Assembly: GCF_003463825.1 (NCBI RefSeq)
Contig: NZ_QSDY01000008.1
Span: 1 to 55,163 of the forward strand
Origin: Veillonella sp. AM51-8BH
GTDB taxonomy: Bacteria > Bacillota > Negativicutes > Veillonellales > Veillonellaceae
DNA length: 55,163 bases
Direction of reading: 5' to 3'
Position 1 is the first letter of the stretch. Each line of letters opens with the position of its first letter. The notes beneath the pieces are model-generated. The model saw only the letters and a list, made by a program, of their open reading frames with translations. It was not told where the DNA came from and made no database searches. Shown in pieces: positions 38,118 to 47,443 of this stretch. The position numbers and the translations under genes are program-made.

Positions 38118-39292
38118 TTATACCTCTCCTTCATATACAGAAACGACAGCTTGTGCAGCAATGCCTTCACGGCGCCCGATGGCACCAAGCATTTCATTTG
38201 TTGTCGCTTTAATACTAATACGTTCTAATGGTATTTCTAAAACAGATTGTAAGTTAGCCTTCATCGTGTCGATGTGTGGTTTTAACTTAGGTGTCTCTGA
38301 AATAACCATAATATCTATATTATAGGCTTGTAACCCACGTTCTTTCAATAAGGAATTAACCTTTTCTAGTAAAAGCATGCTAGAAATCCCTTTGTACTGG
38401 TCATCTTCAGGCGGGAAATAATATCCAATATCGCGCAAACCTGCCGCACCTAACATAGCATCCATCAATGCGTGAATGAGAACATCCGCATCGGAATGAC
38501 CATCAGGCCGAGTTCAGATTCGATATGAACACCGCCAAGAATACATGGGCGACCTGCTTTTAATTGATGAATATCATAACCAAATCCAACGCGCATACGT
38601 GTATCCTCAATTCCTAAATATCGCTTAGCTACTACAATATCATTTGGTGTTGTCACTTTAATATTACAATAATTCCCTTCAACTATATGTACAGGCTTAC
38701 CTACATACTCAACTAGTGATACATCATCAGTACCAAGATACTTAGTTTCATATGCCGCTTGATGAGCCTCTACAAATAATTCTTTTTGAAAGCCTTGTGG
38801 CGTTTGAATTTGGTATAGCTCACTACGCTGTAATGTTTCTAGAACATTATGGTCCATATCAACTCGTTTAATGGTATCTGTAGCTGGAACACCTACCGTA
38901 GCAGCACCATAGGTATTAGCCGCGTCAGCAACATTATTAAACAGTTCTGTAGAAGCTAATGGTCGCGCTCCATCATGAACAAGGACAATATTGGTATCCT
39001 CCGATACAGCCTGTAAGCCACATGCTACAGAGTCTTGACGCTCTTTTCCACCAAGTACTATCTGAACTGGAACAATCAAATCCAACTCTTGTAAATGTTT
39101 TGTCATATATTCTCGGTCGCCTTCGGCTACAACAAGAATAATCTCTTTCAAACATTCAACATTTGCTACATTTTGTAATGTACGCTGAATGATAGAGAAT
39201 CGACCCAAAGGGATAAATATCTTATTTTCTTTGTACCCCATGCGACGCCCTGCACCAGCGGCAAGAACAATACAACTAATTACCTTGTCCAT
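38118..39292 (-). pseudogene. ispDF: Bifunctional IspD/IspF (MEP isoprenoid pathway), one frameshift
   Basis: IspD adds CMP to methylerythritol phosphate; IspF later forms the cyclic diphosphate. The IspD part starts IVLAAGAGRRMGYKENKIF, with VLVHDGARP following; no stop separates it from the IspF part, RVGFGYDIHQL with its zinc Asp and His. The frame breaks near 38507, where restoring one C gives SELGPDGHSDADVLIHALMDA and rejoins ORFs 38465-39304 and 38118-38468. The rebuilt fusion is about 390 aa. I chose the ATG at 39292 (TGGAGGACAAA upstream), overlapping the yacL end by 17 bases. The pathway is essential, so error is likely. Confidence 0.9.
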
Positions 39293-40427
39293 TTTGTCCT
39301 CCATCTACACGAGCAAAGATCATGCGACCTGCACTCGTTTGTAATATGGATGTAACCATTACCTCTACGGTTTGGCCCACATAAGGTTTACCATCTTCAA
39401 CAACAATCATGGTACCATCGTCAAGATAAGCAACGCCTTGATGTACCTCCTTGCCTTCTTTCATAATTTGCACGCGAATCCATTCGCCTGCAATGAGGGC
39501 TGGTTTTAGTACATTAGCTAGTTCATTCAGATTAAGCACCTCAATGCCTTGTACCCGAGCCACCTTATTTAAGTTGAAGTCATTAGTCATCAACTTCCAC
39601 TGCTTATCCAAAGCAAGACGCATTAATTTAGAATCTACTTCTGTAAGATCATCATAATCATCTTCTACCACTTCAATGGCTACCTTGTTAGCATCTTGCA
39701 TCTCTTTCAAAATATCGAGGCCACGACGACCGCGATTTCGTTTTGTAGCATCAGCAGAGTCAGAAATAATTTGTAACTCATTCAATACAAAGAGGGGAAC
39801 CATTAGAGGGCCTTCAATAAATCCTGTATTACATAGTTCCTTAATACGTCCATCAATAATAACAGATGTATCTAGTAGTTTTGGTGTGCTCGTAGTTTTA
39901 TCAGATTTATGAGTAGAGAACATTTTAAAACGACTTGTTTTTTTAGTGCCTTCTCCACCCCATTGTTGTACATAGTTATAGTATATTTCAGGGCCTTTAC
40001 GGGCCATGAGCTTAAGGCCACTATATCCAAAGATAGCACTCAATATAATAGGAATATAAGGTCCTATAATAGGTACTTGATGGAATGCAACACCAATTAA
40101 ATTTGCAATAATAAGACCGAATAATAAACCGATGGTGCCTGCAATCAATTCTTGATTTGGAATATGAGTAAGAATGCGTTCTAAACGTTTAGCAATGACT
40201 AAGCCTTGCTTTAAAATAAATGAAGAAATTAAATACCCAATAATAACGCCTAATAAAGTACCAAAAATTAATACTGAAATACGTGCAATAGTCAATGACA
40301 TATCCCCAAAGGACTCAAATTGAGAGACCAAATATGGGTCGATAATAGGTGCTAAGCTATCCATTCCAACATAGGCCGCTGTGCCCACGAGAATGGCTAT
40401 TACATAGCGCAATATCCGATAAATCAT
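39276..40427 (-). CDS. PIN/TRAM domain membrane protein (YacL type)
   Basis: Integral membrane protein with about four N-terminal helices, a PIN nuclease-like domain beginning LLDTSVIIDGRIKELC near residue 185, acidic residues in DDLTEVDSKLMRLA and NDFNLNKVA, and a C-terminal TRAM domain (AGEWIRVQIMKEGKEVHQGVAYLDDGTMIVVEDG). Probably an RNA-acting membrane-bound nuclease; activity unproven. I prefer the ATG at 40427 (seven bases from AGGAGG) to the TTG one codon earlier. It lies 15 bases after radA; disA, often between them in Firmicutes, is absent. Confidence 0.88.
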   Translation of the reverse strand: MIYRILRYVIAILVGTAAYVGMDSLAPIIDPYLVSQFESFGDMSLTIARISVLIFGTLLGVIIGYLISSFILKQGLVIAKRLERILTHIPNQELIAGTIGLLFGLIIANLIGVAFHQVPIIGPYIPIILSAIFGYSGLKLMARKGPEIYYNYVQQWGGEGTKKTSRFKMFSTHKSDKTTSTPKLLDTSVIIDGRIKELCNTGFIEGPLMVPLFVLNELQIISDSADATKRNRGRRGLDILKEMQDANKVAIEVVEDDYDDLTEVDSKLMRLALDKQWKLMTNDFNLNKVARVQGIEVLNLNELANVLKPALIAGEWIRVQIMKEGKEVHQGVAYLDDGTMIVVEDGKPYVGQTVEVMVTSILQTSAGRMIFARVDGGQNGQGN

Positions 40428-40442
40428 CAAATCACCTCCTAA

Positions 40443-41816
40443 TTAAGAAAACACCAATTGCATTGCCTCTTGAATAGATTTAACGCCTCTAATCTTGATA
40501 GAACTATCATTATCCTTGATTTGCTTATAATTGCCTTCAGGAATAATAAACTTTTTAAAGCCTAATTTCTTTGCTTCATTAATACGCTGTTCAATACGTG
40601 GGATGCTACGAACATTACCGGTGAGCCCTACTTCACCTAAAATAACCATATCGGTAGGAACAATGCGATTTTTTAAATTAGATACGATAGCAACAGCCAT
40701 AGACAAGTCACAAGCTGGTTCATTTACCTTGAGACCACCAATAACGTTAACGTACACGTCCTTATTACCTAACGTAAAACCACAACGTTTTTCTAATACT
40801 GCCAAAAGTACTATTAAACGATTAAGGTCATAACCGATTGCAGTTCTTCTAGGCATACCAAAAGCAGTCGTAACAACAAGGCTTTGTACCTCTACAAGGA
40901 TAGGACGAACCCCTTCAAGATAAATCATAACGGCGCTGCCGCTTTCCTCATCAGATCGTTCTGCCAATAAGGAAGCTGATGGATTAGATAACTCTTGTAA
41001 CCCTTCCTCAACCATGGCAAAAATACCTGTTTCAGATGTAGATCCAAAACGATTCTTAATTGAGCGCAAAATACGGAATTGGTAAGACCGTTCGCCTTCA
41101 AAGTAAAGCACTACATCCACCATATGTTCTAACATACGGGGCCCCGCAATATTGCCTTCCTTAGTAACATGTCCAATGATTACCGTTGGAATATTTCGTT
41201 CTTTACAGAAGCGAAGGATGCGCGATGTACATTCTCGCACTTGGCTAACACTACCTGGAGCAGCATCGATATCTCCGGTATACATGGTTTGAATAGAATC
41301 GATAACTAACAAAGAAGGCGTCATTGCATCAGCTTGCTCTAAGATATGATCTAAATCTGTATCAGCAATAACTTGTAGTCGCTCACTATTAATATGAAGT
41401 CGTTCTGCCCGAAGCTTAAGCTGTAATTGAGACTCTTCTCCAGATGCATATAGTACAGTACCTACCGTATCAGCCACCTTTTGAGATACTTGAAGAAGTA
41501 GTGTAGACTTGCCTATACCAGGATCACCACCTAAGAGCATAAGAGCCCCAGGAACAATCCCACCACCTAATACGCGGTCGATTTCACCAAAGGTTGTAGA
41601 GACACGAGCGATAGATGAAATTTCAATATCTGGTAAAGCTGTTGGTTTTGTTGTTTGGTTTCCCACACCTCGTGAAGGTGTGCGGCTATGTTTAGTTTCT
41701 TTAATAATCTCTTCAACTAATGTATTCCATTCACCACATTGTGGACAACGCCCCATCCACTTAGAAGACTCCGCTCCACAATTTTGACAGAAGAATACTG
41801 ATTTTGCTTTTGCCAT
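40443..41816 (-). CDS. radA: DNA repair protein RadA
   Basis: RecA-like helicase assisting branch migration in recombination. The N-terminal zinc finger CQNCGAESSKWMGRCPQCG, Walker A GGDPGIGKSTLLLQ, the RadA-specific KNRFG motif (IKNRFGSTSE), and a C-terminal Lon-protease-like domain (GLKVNEPACDLSMAVAIVSN) are all present. 457 aa is normal. GAGGTATT precedes the ATG. It follows the clpC operon terminator and precedes yacL. Confidence 0.96.
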   Translation of the reverse strand: MAKAKSVFFCQNCGAESSKWMGRCPQCGEWNTLVEEIIKETKHSRTPSRGVGNQTTKPTALPDIEISSIARVSTTFGEIDRVLGGGIVPGALMLLGGDPGIGKSTLLLQVSQKVADTVGTVLYASGEESQLQLKLRAERLHINSERLQVIADTDLDHILEQADAMTPSLLVIDSIQTMYTGDIDAAPGSVSQVRECTSRILRFCKERNIPTVIIGHVTKEGNIAGPRMLEHMVDVVLYFEGERSYQFRILRSIKNRFGSTSETGIFAMVEEGLQELSNPSASLLAERSDEESGSAVMIYLEGVRPILVEVQSLVVTTAFGMPRRTAIGYDLNRLIVLLAVLEKRCGFTLGNKDVYVNVIGGLKVNEPACDLSMAVAIVSNLKNRIVPTDMVILGEVGLTGNVRSIPRIEQRINEAKKLGFKKFIIPEGNYKQIKDNDSSIKIRGVKSIQEAMQLVFS

Positions 41817-41842
41817 AATACCTCAAAACTGTTATAAAAGAT

Positions 41843-41878
41843 AAAAAGGCCATGAATGATAACCATTCATGACCTTTT
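41843..41878 (-). terminator. Terminator of the ctsR-clpC operon
   Basis: AAAAGGCCATGAATG and CATTCATGACCTTTT form a 14-bp stem with A/T runs, between clpC and radA. Confidence 0.85.
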
Positions 41879-41983
41879 ATGCATAATTTTACTACATGGT
41901 TACTATCATTATTCTATAGTATACCATTTAAGCCATATAATTTATATGAAAGGTAGTCATTAACTATTAATTTTGTATTTATA

Positions 41984-44430
41984 TTAAATCGTTACAACAA
42001 TATCGTTATCCTTTGCATTAGCTTTAATAGTTTTTCCTGCTATCGCCTCTCCTTTCAAAATAAGATCGGATACAGGGTCCTCAATTAAGCGTTGAATAGC
42101 GCGTTTTAAAGGCCGAGCACCCATAGTAAAATCGGAACCTTCTTTAACGAGCAATTTCATAGCCTCAGGTGTAATTTCTAAATGTAAATCACGTTCTCCA
42201 AGACGTTTTATTACATCACTCATCAAAATTGTTACAATTTTTGTTAAGTCCTCTTCAGTTAATGGATGGAATACAATCATCTCATCAATGCGATTTAAAA
42301 ACTCTGGTCTGAAGTGACGTTTTACTGCATCCAGAACAGATTTCTTAGCCTCTTTAAAATCTATTTTTTTAGAATCATTAGAATGAGATTCTGCTTTTTT
42401 TGGTGCCAAGAAACCTAATTCTGTAGAGTTCTTATGTAATGCTTTTGCCCCTAAATTACTAGTCATGATGATAACCGTATTTCTAAAGTCTACGGTTCTC
42501 CCTTGACTATCTGTAAGACGGCCATCATCAAGAACTTGTAATAGGATATTAAAGAAATCTGCATGAGCCTTTTCTACTTCATCGAGTAAAATAACACTAT
42601 ATGGTTTACGTCGAACTGCATCAGTCAATTGGCCTCCCTCTTCATAGCCTACATATCCTGGAGGTGCTCCAACTAAACGAGAAACAGTATGTTTTTCCAT
42701 ATATTCAGACATATCAAGTCGAATCATAGCAGATTCATCGCCGAACAAGGAGGATGCAAGCGCTCTTGCTAGCTCAGTTTTACCAACTCCTGTTGGTCCA
42801 AGGAACAAGAAGGAACCTATTGGACGTTTTGGATCCTTTAATCCAGCCCTTGCACGGCGCACAGCTTTTGCTACAGCTGTAACAGCATCATCTTGACCGA
42901 TGACGCGTTATGTAACTCATCTTCTAAATGAAGCAATGTTTCTGATTCTTCCTCTGCTATTTTAGTTACAGGAATACCAGTCCACTGAGCTACTACTGCA
43001 GCGATATCTTCCTCTGTAACTATTAATTTTTTATCACTTTCTTCTTTAGCTACAGTTTTTTTATCATCAATTTCTTTAACTAGAGCTTGCTCTTCATCAC
43101 GAAGTTTAGCTGCCTTTTCAAAATCTTGTGATGTGACAGCCGCTTCTTTTTCCTTCTTAACCGTATTGAGTCTGTCTTCTAAAGCTTTAACATCTGGTGC
43201 CGCCGAAAATACCTTCATACGAACCTTAGATGCAGCCTCATCAACCACATCGATAGCTTTATCCGGCAAAAATCGATCTGTAATATATCTACTAGATAAA
43301 GTAACAGCAGCTTTTAATGCTTCATCTGTAATTTTAGCCTTATGGAAGGCCTCATAACGATCTCGTAAGCCGCTCAAGATTTCAAGAGCATCCTCTTCAT
43401 TAGGTTCTCCTACTTGAACAGGTTGGAAACGACGCTCTAAAGCAGCATCTTTTTCAATATGCTTTTTATATTCATCAAGTGTCGTAGCGCCAATAACTTG
43501 GAATTCACCGCGTGCCAAAGCTGGTTTCAAGATATTTGCCGCATCCATAGCGCCTTCAGTGGCACCTGCTCCAACTAATGTGTGAATTTCATCAATGAAG
43601 ATAATCATATCCTTATGTTGTTGAACTTCATCAATCGCTTTTTTTAAACGCTCTTCAAATTCGCCACGGTATTTTGCACCAGCTAACATAGAGCTAATGC
43701 TAAGGGAAATAATGCGTTTATTACGCAAAATTTCTGGCACATTACCGTTGACGATACGTTGCGCCAAACCTTCAGCAATGGCCGTCTTACCTACACCAGG
43801 TTCACCAATGAGAACGGGATTATTTTTAGTTCTACGACTAAGTATTTGAATAACTCGTTGAATTTCAGTATCGCGACCAATAACAGGATCAATTTTACCT
43901 TGTTTTGCAGACTCATTTAAGTCCGTAGCGAAATCAGTTAATTCACCTAAGTCGCCATTGTTATTTGCTCCTTCTTGACCACTATGATTACCATTAGTAC
44001 TAGAGCCAAGAATATGACGAATCGCTTCAACTATATCGTCGGTACGAATATTCATAGCCCGTAAAATCCCAACTGCAACACCACCGCCGTCGCTGAGTAA
44101 ACCAAGTAGAATATGCTCAGTACCAACGTAATTATGATTCATGCGATTAGCTACTTGAACAGCTAACTCAAGTACATTCTTAACACGTGGCGTCATATAT
44201 ATAGATGTTGCTTTTTTATTACCGCGGCCCACTTGCTCTTCTACAGCTTCAAAAATATCTTCTGTAAAAATATTAAGCTCTTCTAAGGCCTTAGCAGCAA
44301 CACCATTTTTAACCTTTGTCAGGCCGATGAGTACATGTTCAGTGCCTACATAGTCATGTCCCAACTCCAATGCGGCTTCTTGAGCAAAGGAAAGAACACG
44401 CTGTGCATCATCTGTAAATCGTTGCATCAT
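41984..44430 (-). pseudogene. clpC: ATP-dependent Clp protease ATPase ClpC, one frameshift
   Basis: AAA+ unfoldase of the ClpCP protease; in Firmicutes it degrades McsB-phosphorylated proteins. Two Clp-N repeats, the first ATPase with GEPGVGKT, a UVR segment (DFEKAAKLRDEEQALVKEI) and the second ATPase with GPTGVGKTE are present. The frame breaks near 42907: restoring one C gives [21 protein letters not shown], joining ORFs 42871-44430 and 41984-42862 into about 815 aa, normal for ClpC. It is the last gene of ctsR-mcsA-mcsB-clpC. The lesion matches the other one-base losses here and is probably a sequence error. Confidence 0.92.
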
Positions 44431-44487
44431 ACTATCACCTCATCTATCTATGTAAATTGTAATTATTTCTCTTCAAATATATATAAA

Positions 44488-44508
44488 CAATGGTAGGCTA
44501 TACCATTG
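44488..44508 (-). other. Hairpin between mcsB and clpC
   Basis: CAATGGTA and TACCATTG form a perfect 8-bp stem with a five-base loop, followed on the minus strand by TTTATATAT. It may be a weak attenuator or an mRNA processing stem that sets the clpC level apart from mcsB. Confidence 0.4.
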
Positions 44509-44517
44509 GAATAGCTA

Positions 44518-45579
44518 TTAATGTGAAAGCTTTTGACGGATTACCTTTGCCCGATAGCTATCACACTCGATATCTGTTAGATTATCATTTCCTGCATACT
44601 TTGAAAGGAAATTAGGTCTAGTTATAGCAATCAGCTCATTAAAGGAATCCTTACCCCATTGAGGTAAAATATTTAAGTCAACGCCTAACTGGATATCACT
44701 AAGCTTTGTTAAAGCCTCTTTACCATTTACACGGCGTGCATTCTGTAGAACTCCATAGGAGCGCCATAACACATCTTCTAAACCTTCTTTATCATTATGT
44801 AATAATAACTGACGAGATTTTCGCTCTTCTGCAATAATCCCTTCTACAATCTTTGTTAATTGCTCTATTGTATCTTTTTCACTAGTACCCATGGTACGTT
44901 GGTTAGAAATTTGATATATATTTCCTAATGCTTCTGAACCTTCACCATATAATCCACGCACAGAGTAGCCCAACTGAATGATACTACGAATGAGGCGTGT
45001 AATTTTTCCAGATATAGTCAAGGCTGGTAAATGTAACATTATAGATGCTCGTAAACCTGTACCGACATTAGTTGGACAAGCCGTTAAATAACCAAATCGT
45101 TCATCAAAGGCATATGGATATTTTGCTTCAATAGCCTTGTCGATTTTTAATACACGTTCATAAGCTACTTCTAATCTCAATCCAGAAACCATAGATTGAA
45201 TTCGCAAATGATCTTCTTCATTTACCATAATCACAATTGATGCATCATCAGAAACTACTAAGTTGCGGTACGGTAGTTTTTCCTCTAAAGCAGGGCTCAT
45301 CAAATGTTTTTCCACTAATATAGCCCGATCACGTTCACTTAATTGCTCTAGGTTAATATTGGAATATTGATGTCCATCTACGTCTTTTAGGGGTTTAAGC
45401 AAACTTCTAGAAAAAGAATTTACTTTTTCTAATGACGACATATCATTTCGATTTGTAAAAAGCACACCATCAAAGTTTCTTGCTAATCGAATCCGACTAG
45501 AAATCACAATATGATCCGTTGCGTCCGTATCGAGTTGTAGCCATGAACTTAAAGGAGAGTCTAATATAGTATCTAACAT
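44518..45579 (-). CDS. mcsB: Protein-arginine kinase McsB
   Basis: Phosphagen-kinase-like enzyme that phosphorylates arginine residues, inactivating CtsR and marking proteins for ClpCP. IVISSRIRLARNFDGVLF is the N-terminal nucleotide-binding segment, VVMVNEEDHLR-like IVIMVNEEDHLRIQ carries the catalytic Glu, and GYLTACPTNVGTGLRASIMLHLPAL is the signature of the catalytic domain. 353 aa is normal. It lies 12 bases after mcsA. Confidence 0.95.
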   Translation of the reverse strand: MLDTILDSPLSSWLQLDTDATDHIVISSRIRLARNFDGVLFTNRNDMSSLEKVNSFSRSLLKPLKDVDGHQYSNINLEQLSERDRAILVEKHLMSPALEEKLPYRNLVVSDDASIVIMVNEEDHLRIQSMVSGLRLEVAYERVLKIDKAIEAKYPYAFDERFGYLTACPTNVGTGLRASIMLHLPALTISGKITRLIRSIIQLGYSVRGLYGEGSEALGNIYQISNQRTMGTSEKDTIEQLTKIVEGIIAEERKSRQLLLHNDKEGLEDVLWRSYGVLQNARRVNGKEALTKLSDIQLGVDLNILPQWGKDSFNELIAITRPNFLSKYAGNDNLTDIECDSYRAKVIRQKLSH

Positions 45580-45591
45580 AATAAGAACCTC

Positions 45592-46131
45592 CTATTCTTT
45601 ATTGCCACCAATGATGGCTTCTAATTCTTTTATTTTATCTCTTAAGATAGCTGCATCTTCAAATTTCTCTGCTTGAATTGCCATCTCTAATTGATTACGC
45701 AATTGTTTAACTTCATACTTAGCTTTAAACACATTATTACCATGACTAGGAACTGACCCTTCATATTCAGAACTACCTTGCAAACGTTGTAATAACGGTT
45801 TTATTTCACTAGCAAAGGTTTCATAGCATATATCACAACCAAACTTGCCTACCCGATTAAACTCATCATAGGTAATACCACATTGAGGACACCGTTTAGA
45901 TTGATGAGATTTTAATAAATTATCAGGATAGACCATATTTTTAAAGAAATCATTGGTAAAAAAGCTATCATCCCACATATCATTCATAAAGGAACTATAG
46001 GGAGATAATTTTCCCTCTTGTTGTAGTGCTGTAGCACAAGTATTGCACAAATGTTGTTCCGTTTTCTGATTATTTACAATATTTGTCATATGGATAGTAG
46101 CTTCATTTTTATGGCAATGATCACATATCAC
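45592..46131 (-). CDS. mcsA: McsB activator McsA (zinc-binding, UVR motif)
   Basis: Adaptor and activator of McsB. Four CxxC pairs bind zinc: CDHCHKNEA, CNTCA, CPQCG and CDICYETF. A C-terminal UVR motif (LRNQLEMAIQAEKFEDAAILRDKIKEL) contacts ClpC or McsB. 179 aa is normal. Gene order ctsR-mcsA-mcsB-clpC is the standard Firmicutes operon. Confidence 0.93.
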   Translation of the reverse strand: MICDHCHKNEATIHMTNIVNNQKTEQHLCNTCATALQQEGKLSPYSSFMNDMWDDSFFTNDFFKNMVYPDNLLKSHQSKRCPQCGITYDEFNRVGKFGCDICYETFASEIKPLLQRLQGSSEYEGSVPSHGNNVFKAKYEVKQLRNQLEMAIQAEKFEDAAILRDKIKELEAIIGGNKE

Positions 46132-46137
46132 TGATCA

Positions 46138-46617
46138 TCACTCCTTCCGTAGTGTATCCACCATTGTTGCGTATAGCTCACGAATTGCATTATTTCGATG
46201 TTCAATATCCGTATTTTTAATCAATGTAGCAAAAGAATTATGCATCAATTGAGCCTCACGACGAGTAATTTTTTCTGCTTGTAGTAATTGAAATAATGAT
46301 TGGTCTACATCTTTTATATCAATTAAACGATCTACTGTATTTTGACCTTCATAAATACGATAGGTTGTTACAGCTGGTAGAGAATCAGAACTTTCTGGAT
46401 TTAATTTTGTGATTCGAATATATCCACCTAATCCACGTCTTGATTCCACATCAAACCCACGCTCATTGGAAAATCGCGTACTTAAAACATAACTAATTTG
46501 CGAAGGTGCACAATCTAACTCATCAGCTAATTCGTTACGCTTTAAAATTAATTTCTCTTGTTCTTCACGCATACGATCCAATATAAACTTTTCTATTTTA
46601 TCAGCTATCATACTCAT
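46138..46617 (-). CDS. ctsR: Transcriptional repressor CtsR
   Basis: Winged-helix repressor of clp heat-shock genes. The N-terminal MIADKIEKFILDRM, the helix-turn-helix ELADELDCAPSQISYVLSTRFSNERGF, and the glycine-rich wing SRRGLGGYIRI are typical. The ATG at 46617 has AAAGAGG eight bases upstream and gives 159 aa; the reading frame opens at a GTG three codons earlier that is less suitable. Its own promoter (46682-46710) has GTCAAA half-sites inside the spacer, consistent with autoregulation. Confidence 0.94.
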   Translation of the reverse strand: MSMIADKIEKFILDRMREEQEKLILKRNELADELDCAPSQISYVLSTRFSNERGFDVESRRGLGGYIRITKLNPESSDSLPAVTTYRIYEGQNTVDRLIDIKDVDQSLFQLLQAEKITRREAQLMHNSFATLIKNTDIEHRNNAIRELYATMVDTLRKE

Positions 46618-46681
46618 AAAAAACACCTCTTTAACATTTTATTTAATATATATTTTGACTATTTGCTTTTTACATATATCT

Positions 46682-46710
46682 ATTATATTTGACTTTTTGA
46701 CTTTAGTCAA
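46682..46710 (-). promoter_or_regulatory. ctsR operon promoter with GTCAAA half-sites
   Basis: Minus strand: TTGACT (46705-46710), 17 bases, TATAAT (46682-46687). The spacer contains two GTCAAA copies (46696-46701 and 46688-46693) repeated every 8 bases. CtsR boxes are GGTCAAA direct repeats with a 10-base period, so the half-site matches but the spacing is shorter. Confidence 0.7.
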
Positions 46711-46713
46711 TAT

Positions 46714-46748
46714 AAAGGTCAAATTTCTATACTATACATTTGACCTTT
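46714..46748. promoter_or_regulatory. Inverted repeat of CtsR-like half-sites between divergent promoters
   Basis: AAAGGTCAAAT (46714-46724) and ATTTGACCTTT (46738-46748) are perfect complements around 13 bases. Each arm holds a full GGTCAAA half-site. The right arm overlaps the -35 box of the plus-strand gene. Confidence 0.65.
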
Positions 46749-46767
46749 TAATACATCCCCCTATAAT
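46740..46767 (+). promoter_or_regulatory. Promoter of the AdoMetDC-like gene
   Basis: TTGACC (46740-46745), 16 bases, TATAAT (46762-46767); transcription would begin near 46774, about 58 bases before the start codon at 46832. Confidence 0.65.
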
Positions 46768-46831
46768 TGGACTTAATCTTAAATTATAGGTATAATAAAT
46801 GAGATATATTTTTATGAAAGAAGGTGTTGTT

Positions 46832-47338
46832 ATGGCAGAAGCATTAGGACAAGAACTGTTAATTGATTTATATTCCTGCGATGAAGATGCAATCTCATCC
46901 GCTACAGCTGTACAAGAAAGTGTAGCAACCGCATTTGATTTAGCTGACCTTGATGTTGATGAAATCAGTTGTCAAGTTATGGACGAGGAGATCGCCCTCC
47001 TATCTGTTGCACCAGGCTTTCACTTTACATTGCACACGTATCCTGCTCTAGGCTATGTGGCTGTTGATTTGTATTCTTTTGAGCAATCCTTACCGCTCAC
47101 ATTAATTATGAAAGCGTTGCGTAAATCTTTCAGAGCAGAAAAGGTAAAAGCAACAAGTGTACAACGTGGCGACTTTGGTAACGAACGCGATATGAAGCCA
47201 CGTCGTAAAACAAAGATTACTACACTTGGTCGTGTTTCTCGTACACGTATTCAACTCAAACAAACAGGCGGCAAATTGAAAAAACAAAGTGCTAAGGTTA
47301 TCAAAACATTAGCTAAAAAAAGCGGACTAAAAAAATAG
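46832..47338 (+). CDS. AdoMet decarboxylase-like protein lacking catalytic residues, with basic tail
   Basis: Residues 1-115 match the prokaryotic AdoMet decarboxylase (SpeD/SpeH) fold: GQELLIDLYSCDED at the N-terminus and GFHFTLHTYPALGYVAVDLYS in the core. True enzymes have ESHLTIHTWPE...C; using the Thermotoga maritima numbering that aligns without gaps, Ser63 (pyruvoyl source) is F63, Glu62 is G62 and Cys83 is F83, while His68 is kept. Self-cleavage and decarboxylation should be impossible. Residues ~120-168 form a Lys/Arg-rich tail that could bind nucleic acid. The ATG at 46832 follows AAGGTG; an earlier in-frame ATG lacks a site. It is divergent from ctsR. A binding or regulatory role is inference. 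Confidence 0.75.
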   Translation: MAEALGQELLIDLYSCDEDAISSATAVQESVATAFDLADLDVDEISCQVMDEEIALLSVAPGFHFTLHTYPALGYVAVDLYSFEQSLPLTLIMKALRKSFRAEKVKATSVQRGDFGNERDMKPRRKTKITTLGRVSRTRIQLKQTGGKLKKQSAKVIKTLAKKSGLKK

Positions 47339-47341
47339 TAC

Positions 47342-47370
47342 AAAGGACTAACCTTATTGGTTAGTCCTTT
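47342..47370 (+). terminator. Terminator of the AdoMetDC-like gene
   Basis: AAAGGACTAACC...GGTTAGTCCTTT stem followed by a T-containing tail, four bases after the stop codon. Confidence 0.8.
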
Positions 47371-47384
47371 TATTAGATAGATAC

Positions 47385-47417
47385 AAAAAGGCTAGAGGAA
47401 AACCCTCTAGCCTTTTT
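47385..47417 (-). terminator. Terminator of the suf operon
   Basis: AAAAAGGCTAGAGG and CCTCTAGCCTTTTT form a perfect 14-bp arm pair around a short A-rich loop, after the HAD gene. It may stop convergent transcription as well. Confidence 0.88.
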
Positions 47418-47443
47418 AAGGTTAATATTTTATTTATAATAGC

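Noticed and set aside
41984..46617. Search for a CIRCE (HrcA) element near clpC and ctsR
   Set aside because: No TTAGCACTC-type inverted repeat is visible; only GTCAAA half-sites are present.
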